Below, in pieces: positions 24,155 to 33,630 of a DNA stretch of 64,000 nucleotides. Both the position numbers and the translations under genes were made by a program. Each line of letters begins with the position of its first letter. The first letter of the stretch is position 1. The DNA comes from Xanthomonas sontii (GTDB lineage: Bacteria > Pseudomonadota > Gammaproteobacteria > Xanthomonadales > Xanthomonadaceae), in the NCBI RefSeq assembly GCF_040529055.1, contig NZ_CP132342.1:372001-436000 (forward strand), written 5' to 3'. A model generated the notes under the pieces. The model had not been told where the DNA came from. It saw only the letters and a list, made by a program, of their open reading frames with translations, and ran no database searches.

Positions 24155-25924
24155 ATGGCAACAGACAGAGAGAACCAGATGCTCCGCGCCGCCTACGCGG
24201 CCGGCATCACACAGCCCAGGGAACTGGCGAATTTCATGGCGCAGGTGGGCCATGAGTCCGGCGGACTTTCCAAGCTCGAGGAAAGCTTCAATTACACCAA
24301 GGGAATCGGACAGATCACGGCCAATGTGCGTTCTGCGTTGCGCGAAGGGCCGGAGGCGCTCGAAAGCGCGCGCGTCGAGGCGCTCAGGGGACGACCCGAA
24401 CGGCTCGGCGAACTCATGTACGGCAATCGACGGGATCTCGGCAACGATCAGCCGGGAGACGGCTATCTGTATCACGGCCGTGGCTACATGCAATTGACCG
24501 GCAAGGCGCAGTACCGCGCGGCTGGCGAGGCGTTGGGGCTGGATCTGGTCAATCGGCCAGAACTGGCATCTCAGCCCGAGAACGCCTCGCGCATCGCCAC
24601 TTGGTACTGGCAGCAGAAAGTTCCCGAGGAACAGCGCAACAGCGTCCAAAACGCGGGTGCCACCATCAACGGCGCCAACCCACCGAACGGCCTGGCGGAT
24701 CGCGAGAGGCGTTTCGAACACTGGCAACGAACGCTGACACCCGAGTTGATGCAGAACCTGGCAGCGGGACGGCTGGGTGAGCCCGTGGCTGCACCCACGC
24801 AGGGCCATCGTCCGGCGACCGCCAACGCAGGGGCGTCTCACAGCAACTTCCAGCAGACCATGGAACGCATGCTGCCCAGCCAGGGCAAGGTCGATCCGCA
24901 CATCACCGGGCACTACGGCGAACAGCGCGCCCGCGGCCCGCACGGCGGCACCGACTTCAACTACGAAGGCGGCCAGACCGGCATCAACCGGCAGCACCCG
25001 ACGGTGCACGCACCGATCTCCGGCACGGTGACCTTCTCCGGCGGCCAGTACGGCACGGTGAAGATCCGCGACGCGCAGGGCAACTCGCACGAAATCCTGC
25101 ACCTGGATTCACGCTCGGTGAAAGAAGGCGATACCGTGCGCGCCGGCGATCCGATCGGCACCATGGGCGGACGCGGCCCGAATGGGGCGAGCCAGTATGC
25201 CCAGCACGTGCATTACCAGATGCACGATGCGAACGGGAAGGCCGTCAGCCCGGAGACGTGGTGGAACCGCGGCCAGCAGGTCGACGCGTCTGCGCGCGAT
25301 CAGGCCCAGCGCGGCAACGGCACGCTGCGTCAGGGCGACCACGGCTCGGAAGTGCGCGAGTTACAGCAGCACCTCAATCGCCTCGGCATCCGCGACGCGC
25401 AGGGCCGTCCGCTGGCCGAGGACGGGCGCTTCGGCGACAACACCCATGAGGCGGTCACCGCCCTGCAGAAACAACGCGGCCTCACCCAGGACGGCATCGT
25501 CGGCCGCGACACCCGGGCCGGGCTGGCGGCCGCCGAGCAGGCCCAGAAAGGCCCGCAGCTCGGCGAGCCGGGACATCCGGATACGCCGCTGTACGACAAG
25601 ATGCGCACGGAGGCCGATCGTGCCGCCAAGCAGGCCGATCCGCAACACGCCAAGCTGTCGAACGAAGCCGTGGCCAACCTGACCCTGCAGGCCAAGCAGG
25701 CCGGGATCGACCACCCGGACAAGCTGAAGGAAGTCAGCATGCGTGGTGAAACGGCCTTCGTCGCCGGGACCACGCCGGGCTTCCGTGCGGTGGTGGATCT
25801 GCAGCAGCAAGCACCGCCGCTGGAGCAGACCAGCGCACAACTGGCTCGCCAGTCCGCGCAGCAGCAGGAGTCGGTGCAGCGGGAGCAGCAGCAGGAGACG
25901 AACAAGAGCATGGCGCGCGCCTGA
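24155..25924 (+). CDS. Putative T4SS antibacterial effector: GH19 + M23 peptidase + PG-binding + XVIPCD
   Basis: A 589-residue multidomain peptidoglycan-degrading protein without a signal peptide. Residues about 5-195 form a GH19 chitinase/lysozyme-like domain (E34 in VGHESGG, E43, and GRGYMQLTG). Residues about 245-375 form an M23 endopeptidase with metal ligands H263, D267 (HGGTD), H316 and H351/H353 (HVH). Residues 393-460 match a peptidoglycan-binding type 1 domain (VRELQQHLNRLG, DGRFGDNT). Residues about 476-589 resemble XVIPCD, the VirD4-binding secretion tail of Xanthomonadales T4SS effectors: LYDKMRTEAD, NLTLQAKQAGI and a Gln-rich end. It would cut both glycan and peptide bonds in rival cells. 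A GAGGAG ribosome site lies 7 bases before the ATG. No T4SS genes are in this window. Confidence 0.9.
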   Translation: MATDRENQMLRAAYAAGITQPRELANFMAQVGHESGGLSKLEESFNYTKGIGQITANVRSALREGPEALESARVEALRGRPERLGELMYGNRRDLGNDQPGDGYLYHGRGYMQLTGKAQYRAAGEALGLDLVNRPELASQPENASRIATWYWQQKVPEEQRNSVQNAGATINGANPPNGLADRERRFEHWQRTLTPELMQNLAAGRLGEPVAAPTQGHRPATANAGASHSNFQQTMERMLPSQGKVDPHITGHYGEQRARGPHGGTDFNYEGGQTGINRQHPTVHAPISGTVTFSGGQYGTVKIRDAQGNSHEILHLDSRSVKEGDTVRAGDPIGTMGGRGPNGASQYAQHVHYQMHDANGKAVSPETWWNRGQQVDASARDQAQRGNGTLRQGDHGSEVRELQQHLNRLGIRDAQGRPLAEDGRFGDNTHEAVTALQKQRGLTQDGIVGRDTRAGLAAAEQAQKGPQLGEPGHPDTPLYDKMRTEADRAAKQADPQHAKLSNEAVANLTLQAKQAGIDHPDKLKEVSMRGETAFVAGTTPGFRAVVDLQQQAPPLEQTSAQLARQSAQQQESVQREQQQETNKSMARA

Positions 25925-26388
25925 GTCGCCAAGCCGTGGCGGGGCGATCGTGCCGACAGCGCGATCGCCCCCGACCGGCGATGCCACCGCGTGCCTGCGC
26001 TGACCGGTCGTGCGGCGTCCGACGCATCTCAGACGCCGTTCGTCGAAACGAAGCAAGCACCTCTCATCCCTCTGCATCCGGCACGATCGAACCGGATGCA
26101 CGTTGCCTTGTGGGAGCGACGGGATGTTCCCGGCAAAGCCCGTCGCGGCTGAAGCCGCTCCCACAGGACATTTCCCAACGTTCCTGGAGGCTCCGAAAGG
26201 TCGCTCCGCTGGGGACGGCCTCATCTGCGCTGCGCTGGGCGAGGACATGGACGGTGTCGGGCGCGACCAGCAAGCGGGCAAGGCGCCGTGCTGCGGGCAA
26301 TCGCTGCCTGCGTTGCCGGATCCACGGCGCGGTGTCTCCGCATCGCGCCGGCGATGGCGCTATGCTGGGCCGGTTCCTGGGAGGGAAG
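25925..26388. other. Gene-free region with one REP-like palindrome
   Basis: No supported gene between the effector and the DUF962 gene. A palindrome at 26111-26166 (TGTGGGAGCG...CGCTCCCACA, containing GTCGCGGCTGAAGCCGC) is the only recognisable structure. Confidence 0.6.
26111..26166. repeat. REP-like palindrome (GGAGCG ... GCGGCTGAAGCCGC)
   Basis: Outer arms TGTGGGAGCG / CGCTCCCACA enclose an inner dyad GCGGCTGAAGCCGC. Related elements lie at 47166-47236, 56996-57060 and 58732-58812. Confidence 0.75.
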
Positions 26389-26871
26389 ATGGATACCACC
26401 GCCTACGCGCGCCCGATCGACCGCTATTTCGCCAGCTATTCCGACGATCACCGCAATGCCGCCAACCAGCGCATCCACGTGGTCGCGGTGCCGGCGATCT
26501 TGTGGTCGGTGGTGGCCCTGCTGTGGTGCATCCCGGTCGGCGGCACCTGGTTCCAGAGCGGGCTGTGGGCGGCGCTGGGCATGTTCGCGGCATGGATGTA
26601 CTACAACCGCCTGTCGCGCCCGCTGGGCTACGGCATGCTGGCGGCGTTCTTCTTCTGCGGCTGCCTGTGCCGGCTGCTGGAGGCGCACCTGGGCCTGCCG
26701 GGGCTGCTGTGGCTGGCGATCGGCGTGTTCGTGGTGGCCTGGATCGCGCAGTTCATCGGACATGCGCTGGAAGGCCACCGACCCAGCTTCCTCACCGATC
26801 TGACCTATCTGCTGATCGGCCCGGCCTGGGTGCTGGCCAAGCTGTACCGGCGCATGCACTGGCGCTACTGA
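26389..26871 (+). CDS. DUF962/Mpo1-like membrane protein
   Basis: A 160-residue membrane protein of the YGL010w/Mpo1 family. It shows the N-terminal HRNAANQRIHVVAVPAI motif and later QFIGHALEGHRPS; in yeast these histidines bind iron in a dioxygenase that shortens 2-hydroxy fatty acids. Four hydrophobic segments follow one another (about 31-50, 54-68, 75-92, 99-122). A bacterial role in fatty-acid alpha-oxidation is inferred only. ATG 26389 is preceded by GGAGGG at close spacing; ATG 26362 would add nine residues. Confidence 0.88.
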   Translation: MDTTAYARPIDRYFASYSDDHRNAANQRIHVVAVPAILWSVVALLWCIPVGGTWFQSGLWAALGMFAAWMYYNRLSRPLGYGMLAAFFFCGCLCRLLEAHLGLPGLLWLAIGVFVVAWIAQFIGHALEGHRPSFLTDLTYLLIGPAWVLAKLYRRMHWRY

Positions 26872-26992
26872 GCGCGGCCAGCAACACCACCGCGCATCGC
26901 CAGGCGGACGCAGGCGCTGCCGGAACTCCTCCACCCGCCGCGCCTACGCGCGGCCCGCATCGCGCCAGCGAGGACGCGACGCCGTGTCAGCC

Positions 26993-27922
26993 CTACTGCG
27001 CCGTGTCCCCGGCCTCCAGGCCCAACATCGCCGCATCCGGGGCGAAGGCGCGCGGCACGTAGCCGAAATCCTGCCGTGCCGGTTGCAGGTCGAACGCCAG
27101 GTCCTCGCGCATGCGCTGCAGCGCGGCGCGGTTCATGCCCTGCAGGCGGCCACAGGCGTGGGCCAGCGTCAGCGCCGATGCGAACAGTGCATGCGGCAGG
27201 GTCAACAGCCGCGCCGGCGGCCGCAGCGCGGCCAGCACACGCCGCACCATCTCACGGTAGCTGAGCGTCTCGCCGCCACCGAGGGCGTAGCTGCGCCCGT
27301 GCGTGGCCGGGTGCGCCAGCACCGCCAGCGCCGCGTCGGCCAGGTCCTGCACGTGCACCGGCTGGCGCAGGCCGCTGGCGCTGCGCGGCAGCACGAACCA
27401 GCCGGTGCGCCGCGCCAGTGCCGCGATCGCGCTGAGGGTGCGGTCGCGGCCGGCGCCGTAGACCAGGGTCGGCCGCAACACCGTCGCCGCCGCGCCGCGT
27501 TCGGCGGCCACCGCGAACACGATGGCTTCGGCCTCGCGCAGGCGCCGGGCGACGTCGCGTTCGGCGGCGTCCAGCGAGTCGCGCTTGACCTCCAGGCTGG
27601 TGGAGCCGAAGGCGACCACGCGCGAAGCGGCGACGGGCGCACGCCGATACCAGTCGGCGAAAGCGTCCAGCGGCCCGCAACTGAACACCACCTCCGCCGC
27701 CACCGGCGGCGCCTGCAGCGCGCTGAGTTCGCCGGCATGCCAGTGCAGGCCGGGGTGCGCCGCGCGCGCCTGCCGGGAGTAGGCGTGCACCTCCCACCCG
27801 TCGGCCAGCAGGCGGTGCAGCAGGCGCTCGCCGATCTGGCCGCTGCCGCCGAACACCAGTGCGATGCGCGGTGGCGCGACGGTCGTCGGAGAAGCGGAGG
27901 CAGCGGCAAGCGAATCGGTCAT
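26993..27922 (-). CDS. NAD(P)-dependent epimerase/dehydratase-like protein
   Basis: Short-chain (extended SDR) protein of 309 residues. The Rossmann loop is ALVFGGSGQIGERL; further features are VVAFGSTSLEV, VLRPTLVYGAGRD, and PVHVQDLADAALAVL, which fits atypical SDRs that act on sugar nucleotides or as NAD-binding oxidoreductases. The YxxxK catalytic motif is not clear: at its place stands a segment with S and K but no Tyr (STSLEVKRDS), so it may bind the cofactor without classic SDR catalysis. ATG 27922 gives 15 residues before the Rossmann strand. It is flanked by gene-free DNA on its 5' side. Confidence 0.85.
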   Translation of the reverse strand: MTDSLAAASASPTTVAPPRIALVFGGSGQIGERLLHRLLADGWEVHAYSRQARAAHPGLHWHAGELSALQAPPVAAEVVFSCGPLDAFADWYRRAPVAASRVVAFGSTSLEVKRDSLDAAERDVARRLREAEAIVFAVAAERGAAATVLRPTLVYGAGRDRTLSAIAALARRTGWFVLPRSASGLRQPVHVQDLADAALAVLAHPATHGRSYALGGGETLSYREMVRRVLAALRPPARLLTLPHALFASALTLAHACGRLQGMNRAALQRMREDLAFDLQPARQDFGYVPRAFAPDAAMLGLEAGDTAQ

Positions 27923-28369
27923 CGGCACAGGATAGTGCGTGCGCCGCCGTTTGCGGCTGGAATCACGCGGCATCCGCACGCTGCACGGCATGCGACGGCC
28001 GGTGGAGGCGGACAAGGCGACGCGTGGCGCGGACACACGCAGCCGCCAACGATCGCCAAGCGCACCGGCGACCTGGCACGGGCCGCACGCACCGGCACCC
28101 GGATGGAGAGCGACGCGCGACGCGCTGCAGAATGCGCTCACCCACGGCGATGCTTGCGCCACACGCGAGCGCGCGCCGCGCATGGCGTGTGGCGCATCGC
28201 GCAGCGCCAGCGTTCGATCGCTCCCCTCCCCGCCCGCGCTCGCAAGCGCATCACCTGCGCACCGCTACGCTGTCGGCATGACCGTGCACGCCTTACGTTC
28301 CCGCGCCGGCCACCGCCGTGACGCGCCTGTTACACTCGGGCTCCTGCTCGCGAATCTCGTATTCCCTGC
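27923..28369. other. Gene-free region between epimerase-like gene and mrp operon
   Basis: No gene is supported on either strand; open frames here are Arg/Ala/His-rich without family features. It must contain the divergent promoters. TTACACT at 28330-28336, about 35 bp before mrpA, could be a -10 element like that upstream of purC. Confidence 0.5.
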
Positions 28370-31201
28370 ATGATCCCAGCCCTCGACCTCCTGCTGGCCT
28401 TGCCGTTTCTGATGGCGGCGGCCGTCGTCGCCCTGCGCCACCGCTCGCGCGCCACCCTGGCCTGGGCCGCGGCGCTGGCGCCGTTGGCGGGCCTGGCGGT
28501 GCTCGGCGCGCTGACGCCCACGGTGCTCGACGGCGGCATCGTCCGCGCCGACCACGCCTGGCTGCCGCAGATCGGCCTGCAGTTCTCGCTGCGCCTGGAT
28601 GGCCTGGCCTGGATGTTCGCCGGCCTGGTGCTGGCGATCGGCGCGCTGGTGGTGATGTACGCGCACTATTACCTCAGCGCGCGCGAGAACGCGGCGCGCT
28701 TCTACGCCTGCCTGCTGCTGTTCATGGGCGCGATGCTGGGCATGGTGATTGCCGGCAACCTGTTGCTGCTGATGGTGTTCTGGGAACTGACCAGCATCAG
28801 TTCGTTCCTGCTGATCGGCTTCTGGTCGCACCGCCAGGACGCGCGCGACGGCGCGCGCATGGCCCTGGTGATCACCGGCGGCGGTGGCCTGGCGCTGCTC
28901 GGCGGCGTGCTGCTGCTGGGGCGCATCGTCGGCAGCTACCAGCTCGACGCGGTGCTCGCCGCCGGCGACGTGATCCGCGCCAGCCCGCTGTATCCGTGGG
29001 CGCTGGGGCTGATCCTGCTCGGCATCTTCACCAAGAGCGCGCAGTTCCCGTTCCATTTCTGGCTGCCGCACGCGATGGCCGCGCCCACCCCGGTGTCGGC
29101 CTATCTGCATTCGGCGACGATGGTGAAGGCCGGCGTGTTCCTGCTGGCGCGGCTGCATCCGGCGCTGGCCGGCAGCGACCTGTTCTTCTACACGGTCAGC
29201 GGCGTCGGCGCGATCACCCTGCTCACCGGCGCCTGGTTCGCGATCTTCCAGCACGACCTCAAGGGCCTGCTGGCGTATTCGACGATCTCGCACCTGGGCC
29301 TGATCACCATGCTGTTCGGGCTATCCACGCCGATGGCGGTGGTGGCCGGCGTGTTCCACATCCTCAACCACGCGGTGTTCAAGGCCTCGCTGTTCATGGC
29401 CGCCGGCATCATCGACCACGAGACCCATACCCGCGACATGCGCCGGCTCGGCAACCTGCGCCGCTGGATGCCGATCACCAGCGCGCTGGCGATCACCGCC
29501 TCGCTGTCGATGGCCGGCATCCCGCTGCTCAACGGCTTCCTGTCCAAGGAGATGTTCTTCGCCGAGGCGCTGGGCGCCGACGGCCCGGCGGCAATGCGCG
29601 TGTTCACCGCGACCTCGGCACTGTTGGCCGGCGTGTTCGGCGTGGCCTACAGCCTGCGCTTCGTCTATGAGACCTTCTTCGGCCATGGCCCGCGTCGGCT
29701 GGAGACGATGCCGCACGAGCCGCCGCGCTGGATGAAGATTCCGGTGGAGATCCTGGTGCTGGTGTGCGTGGCGGTCGGCATCGTGCCGGCGCTGACCGTG
29801 GCGCCGGTGCTGCGCGCCGCCGCCGGCGCGATCCTGGGCAACGCCCTGCCCGACTACAGCCTGGCCGTCTGGCACGGCTGGAACGCGCCGCTGGCGATGA
29901 GCATCGCCGGCGTGGTCGGCGGCGTGGCGCTGTATTTCGGGCTGCGCCGGCTGACCGCGCTGTACACCGAGGTGCGCCGCTCGCTGGGCAAGCGCGTGTT
30001 CCACTGGCACGTGCAGACCCTGTTCGGCGTGGCCGCACGCTTCACCCGCCTGCTCGCCAACGGCCGCCTGCAACGCAGCCTGCGCTGGCTGGTGCTGGCC
30101 GCGGTGGTCGTCGTGGCCGCGCCGCTGCTGCGGGCGCCGCCGCTGTGGCAGCAGTGGCCGGCGCCGCAGGGCATGCCGTTGCTGGGTTGGGGCCTGTGGC
30201 TGCTGATCCTCAGTTGCGCGCTGTCCACGCTGTTCCTGTACCGGCAGCGGCTGCTGGCGGTGCTGGTGCTGGGCGGCAGCGGGCTGGGCGTGAGCCTGGT
30301 GTTCGTGTTCCTGTCGGCGCCGGACCTGGCGCTGACCCAGTTGCTGGTGGAGATGGTGACCCTGGTGCTGATGCTGCTGGGCATGAACTACCTGCCCAAG
30401 GCCTCGCCGCCGGAACCGCGGCGCTGGCGCCGCTGGCGCGATGCGGCCCTGGCGATCGTCGCCGGCGGCGGCATGGCGCTGCTGGCGTATTCGGTGATGA
30501 CCCGGCCGGCGACGACGATGGCCGGCGAGCTGCTGCAGCGCGCGCTGCCGGAAGCCTACGGCCGCAACGTGGTCAACGTGATCCTGGTGGACTTCCGCGG
30601 CTTCGATACCTTCGGCGAGATCACCGTGTTCGGCATCGCCGCGCTGGTGGTGCATGCGCTGCTGCGGCGCGCGCGGATGGCGCCGGAGAAGGTGATGCCG
30701 GGGCCGCCGATCAAGCTGCCGGTGCCGGCCGACCTGGCGCAGCTGATGTTCCCGCTGACCCTGACCGTGTCGATCTTCCTGTTCCTGCGCGGCCACAACG
30801 CGCCCGGCGGCGGCTTCATCGCCGGGCTGGTGCTGGCGGTGCCGCTGCTGATGCAGTACGTGATCCAGGGCGCGGCCTCGGTGGAGTCGCGCTTCGGCTT
30901 CGACTACATCCGCTGCATCGGCCTGGGCCTGCTGCTGGCCACGTTCGGCGGCATGGCCTCGATGCTGTTCGGGGTGCCGTTCCTGACCAGCGGCCATCTG
31001 GATCTGCAGTTGCCGCTGATCGGCACGGTCCCGCTGGCCAGCGCGCTGGTCTTCGATACCGGCGTGTATCTGGTGGTGTTCGGCGGCACCATGCTGACGC
31101 TGTCGATGATGGGCACGATCAAGCCCTCGCGCACCCGCGATTCGCAGCGCGGGCAGATCGACCCGGCGCGGCGTTCGCCCATCACCGGGGAGATGCACTG
31201 A
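28370..31201 (+). CDS. mrpA: Mrp cation/proton antiporter subunit A (with MrpB domain)
   Basis: Largest subunit (943 residues) of the Mrp-type Na+(K+)/H+ antiporter. The first part is homologous to complex I subunit NuoL, with about 14 membrane helices, the proton-channel glutamate in MVFWELTSISSFLLIGFW and lysine in IFTKSAQFPFHFWLPHAMAAPTPVSAYLHSATMVKAG. After residue 600 come further helices (LLVEMVTLVLMLLGMNYLP) and a C-terminal MrpB-like domain (FLFLRGHNAPGGGFIAGLVLA), so subunits A and B are fused as in many proteobacteria. It is first of six overlapping genes. The stop overlaps the mrpC start (TGATG). Confidence 0.95.
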   Translation: MIPALDLLLALPFLMAAAVVALRHRSRATLAWAAALAPLAGLAVLGALTPTVLDGGIVRADHAWLPQIGLQFSLRLDGLAWMFAGLVLAIGALVVMYAHYYLSARENAARFYACLLLFMGAMLGMVIAGNLLLLMVFWELTSISSFLLIGFWSHRQDARDGARMALVITGGGGLALLGGVLLLGRIVGSYQLDAVLAAGDVIRASPLYPWALGLILLGIFTKSAQFPFHFWLPHAMAAPTPVSAYLHSATMVKAGVFLLARLHPALAGSDLFFYTVSGVGAITLLTGAWFAIFQHDLKGLLAYSTISHLGLITMLFGLSTPMAVVAGVFHILNHAVFKASLFMAAGIIDHETHTRDMRRLGNLRRWMPITSALAITASLSMAGIPLLNGFLSKEMFFAEALGADGPAAMRVFTATSALLAGVFGVAYSLRFVYETFFGHGPRRLETMPHEPPRWMKIPVEILVLVCVAVGIVPALTVAPVLRAAAGAILGNALPDYSLAVWHGWNAPLAMSIAGVVGGVALYFGLRRLTALYTEVRRSLGKRVFHWHVQTLFGVAARFTRLLANGRLQRSLRWLVLAAVVVVAAPLLRAPPLWQQWPAPQGMPLLGWGLWLLILSCALSTLFLYRQRLLAVLVLGGSGLGVSLVFVFLSAPDLALTQLLVEMVTLVLMLLGMNYLPKASPPEPRRWRRWRDAALAIVAGGGMALLAYSVMTRPATTMAGELLQRALPEAYGRNVVNVILVDFRGFDTFGEITVFGIAALVVHALLRRARMAPEKVMPGPPIKLPVPADLAQLMFPLTLTVSIFLFLRGHNAPGGGFIAGLVLAVPLLMQYVIQGAASVESRFGFDYIRCIGLGLLLATFGGMASMLFGVPFLTSGHLDLQLPLIGTVPLASALVFDTGVYLVVFGGTMLTLSMMGTIKPSRTRDSQRGQIDPARRSPITGEMH

Positions 31202-31566
31202 TGGAACTGGCACTGGCGAGCGCGATCGGCGTGCTGACCGCGGTGGGCGTGTACCTGCTGCTGCGCGCGCGCAGCTTCGACGTGATCCTGGGCATGACCG
31301 TGCTGTCCTACGCCACCAATCTGCTGATCTTCGCCGGCGGCCGGCTGGTACAGGGCAAGGCGCCGGTGCTGCGCGACGGCATCGCCCCGACCCTGGCCGA
31401 GCACGCCGATCCGCTGCCGCAGGCGCTGGTGCTGACCGCGATCGTGATCGCCTTCGCGATGACCGCGGTGAGCATCGTGTTGGCCATGCGCAGCCGCGGC
31501 GACAACCACAGCGACCACGTCGATGCGCGCCCGGACCGCGACCCCGCCGATGGGGAGGCGCCATGA
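31201..31566 (+). CDS. mrpC: Mrp antiporter subunit C
   Basis: NuoK-like subunit of 121 residues with three membrane helices. Family features are GVYLLLRARSFDVILGMTVLSYATNLLIFA and PLPQALVLTAIVIAFAMTAV. The C-terminal tail is hydrophilic and acidic (DHVDARPDRDPADGE). It overlaps mrpA by one base and mrpD by four (ATGA), consistent with translational coupling and fixed stoichiometry in the complex. Confidence 0.95.
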   Translation: MELALASAIGVLTAVGVYLLLRARSFDVILGMTVLSYATNLLIFAGGRLVQGKAPVLRDGIAPTLAEHADPLPQALVLTAIVIAFAMTAVSIVLAMRSRGDNHSDHVDARPDRDPADGEAP

Positions 31567-33125
31567 CCCATCTGCTGATCCTGCCGATCCTGATCCCGTT
31601 GCTCGGCGCGGCGCTGTCGCTGTTCGCCGAGCACCGCCGCTACGGCCGCAAGGTGCGCCGCGCGGTGGCCTGGACCGCGATGACGGCGCTGGCCGCGGCG
31701 GTGCTGGCGCTGTGCGTGCAGGTGAGCGACGGTCAGGTCCATGCCTATCTGCTCGGCGACTGGCCCTCGCGGCTGGGCATCGTGCTGATGGCCGATCGCC
31801 TGTCGGCATGGATGCTCGCGACCACCACCCTGCTCGCCGGCACCTGCCTGCTGCACGCCTGCGCCGGCTGGGACCGGCGCGCGCCGCATTTCCATGCGCT
31901 GTTCCAGTTCCAACTGGTCGGCCTTAATGGCGCGTTCCTGACCGGCGACGTGTTCAACCTGTTCGTGTTCTTCGAGGTGATGCTGATCGCCTCCTACGGC
32001 CTGCTGCTCAGCGGCGGGCGCAGCCTGCGCCTGCGCGTGGGCTTCCATTACGTGGTGTTCAACGTCACCTCCTCCACCGTGTTCCTGATCGCGCTGGGCC
32101 TGCTGTACGCGCTGCTCGGTTCGTTGAACATGGCCGAGCTGTCGCAGCGCGTGGCGCAGGCGCCGCCGCAGAACGTGGCGCTGATCAAGGCCGCGTTCGG
32201 CCTGTTGCTGCTGGTGTTCTGCGCCAAGGCCGCGCTGCTGCCGCTGTACCTGTGGCTGCCGGAAACCTATGCGCGCGCGCCGGCGGCGGTGGCGGCGCTG
32301 TTCGTGATCATGACCAAGGTCGGCCTGTACGCGGTGCTGCGGGTGAGCACGCTGATCCTCGGCAGCCAGGCGCAGGCGCTGGACGGCTACGGCCGCGACT
32401 GGCTGCTGTGGCTGGGCCTGGCGACGCTGCTGCTGGCCGCGCTGGGCGTGCTGGCGGCGGTGCGCCTGCGGGTGCTGATCGGCTACCTGGTGATCGTGTC
32501 GGCGGCGACGCTGTTCGTGGCCTTCGCGCTGGACTCAGCCGGCACGCTCGGCGCCGGGCTGTATTACCTGGCGCACAGCAGCTTCGTCGCCGCGGCGCTG
32601 TTCATGATCGCCGACCTGATCCGGCGTCGCCGCGGCGGCGCCAGCGACCGCAAGGAGATCATCGCGCCGCTGCCGGGCAAGACCGTGCCCGGCGTGCTGT
32701 TCCTGATCGCGGCGATCTCGGTGGCCGGGCTGCCGCCGCTGTCAGGCTTCCTGGCCAAGGTGGCGATCCTGAGCGCGACGCCGGGCGGGCTGACCGCACC
32801 GGTGTGGGCCGCGGTGCTGCTCAGCAGCCTGATGGTGATCATGGGCCTGACCCGCGGCGGCGTGCGCCTGTTCTGGCGCGTGCCCGGCGACCAGGACACG
32901 GCCGAGGACGGCACCGTGGAATTGCCGCGCCCGGCGCCGCGCAAGGCGCCGGCACGGCCGCTGGAAACCGCCGCCACCGTGCTGCTGCTCGGCTACGGCG
33001 TGGCGATGACCGTGGCGGCCGGGCCGCTGCTGCGCTACAGCGAGGCCGCCGCCGCACAACTGCTGCGCCCGGCCGACTACACCACCCAGCTGCGCGGCAC
33101 CGCGCCGATCCTGCGGGAGCCCTGA
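31563..33125 (+). CDS. mrpD: Mrp antiporter subunit D
   Basis: NuoN/M-like membrane subunit of 520 residues with about 14 helices and a role in proton translocation. The conserved glutamate is in NLFVFFEVMLIASYGLLL and the helix-7 lysine in FCAKAALLPLYLWLPETYARAPAAVAALFVIMTKVGLYAVLR. The broken-helix region near the C-terminus reads AAISVAGLPPLSGFLAK. One base separates its stop from mrpE. Confidence 0.95.
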   Translation: MTHLLILPILIPLLGAALSLFAEHRRYGRKVRRAVAWTAMTALAAAVLALCVQVSDGQVHAYLLGDWPSRLGIVLMADRLSAWMLATTTLLAGTCLLHACAGWDRRAPHFHALFQFQLVGLNGAFLTGDVFNLFVFFEVMLIASYGLLLSGGRSLRLRVGFHYVVFNVTSSTVFLIALGLLYALLGSLNMAELSQRVAQAPPQNVALIKAAFGLLLLVFCAKAALLPLYLWLPETYARAPAAVAALFVIMTKVGLYAVLRVSTLILGSQAQALDGYGRDWLLWLGLATLLLAALGVLAAVRLRVLIGYLVIVSAATLFVAFALDSAGTLGAGLYYLAHSSFVAAALFMIADLIRRRRGGASDRKEIIAPLPGKTVPGVLFLIAAISVAGLPPLSGFLAKVAILSATPGGLTAPVWAAVLLSSLMVIMGLTRGGVRLFWRVPGDQDTAEDGTVELPRPAPRKAPARPLETAATVLLLGYGVAMTVAAGPLLRYSEAAAAQLLRPADYTTQLRGTAPILREP

Positions 33126-33126
33126 C

Positions 33127-33630
33127 ATGTCCGCCCGTCCCTGGTCGCGCCGCCTGTTCCCGTCCTGGCCGCTGAGCCTGACCGTCACCGCGTTCTGGCT
33201 GCTGATGAGCGACAGCTTCAGTCTCGGCCAGGTGCTGCTGGGCGCGGTGCTGGGCGTGGCGGTGCCGCTGTTCGCCGCGCGCCTGGACCGCGAGTTCGCG
33301 CGCATCGGCTCGCTGCGCCCGGTGCCGAAGATGCTGTGCGTGGCGGCCTGGGACATCGTGCGCTCCAACGTGGTGGTGGCGCTGCAGGTGCTCGGTCCGG
33401 AGAAACGCATCCACCCCGGCTTCATCTGGGTGCCGCTGGACATCGCCAACATCCACGGCATCGCCGCGCTGACCAGCATGATCACCCTGACCCCGGGAAC
33501 GGTGTCGGCGGCGCTGTCGGACGACCGCAAGTACCTGCTGGTGCACGTGCTGCACCTGGACGATGCCGAGACCGTGATCCGGCAGATCAAGACGCGCTAC
33601 GAAGCGCCGCTGATGGAGATCTTCCCATGA
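33127..33630 (+). CDS. mrpE: Mrp antiporter subunit E
   Basis: A 167-residue subunit specific to Mrp complexes. Two N-terminal helices (about 14-32 and 34-50) are followed by a cytoplasmic domain with the conserved WDIVRSNVVVALQVLGP, HPGFIWVPLD and ITLTPGTVS. It is needed for antiporter assembly in other bacteria. It overlaps mrpF by four bases (ATGA at 33627). Confidence 0.95.
   Translation: MSARPWSRRLFPSWPLSLTVTAFWLLMSDSFSLGQVLLGAVLGVAVPLFAARLDREFARIGSLRPVPKMLCVAAWDIVRSNVVVALQVLGPEKRIHPGFIWVPLDIANIHGIAALTSMITLTPGTVSAALSDDRKYLLVHVLHLDDAETVIRQIKTRYEAPLMEIFP

Noticed and set aside
29321..31564. A 747-codon open frame antisense to mrpA/mrpC
   Set aside because: His/Gln/Arg-rich shadow frame of a GC-rich membrane-protein gene; no ribosome site or family feature.
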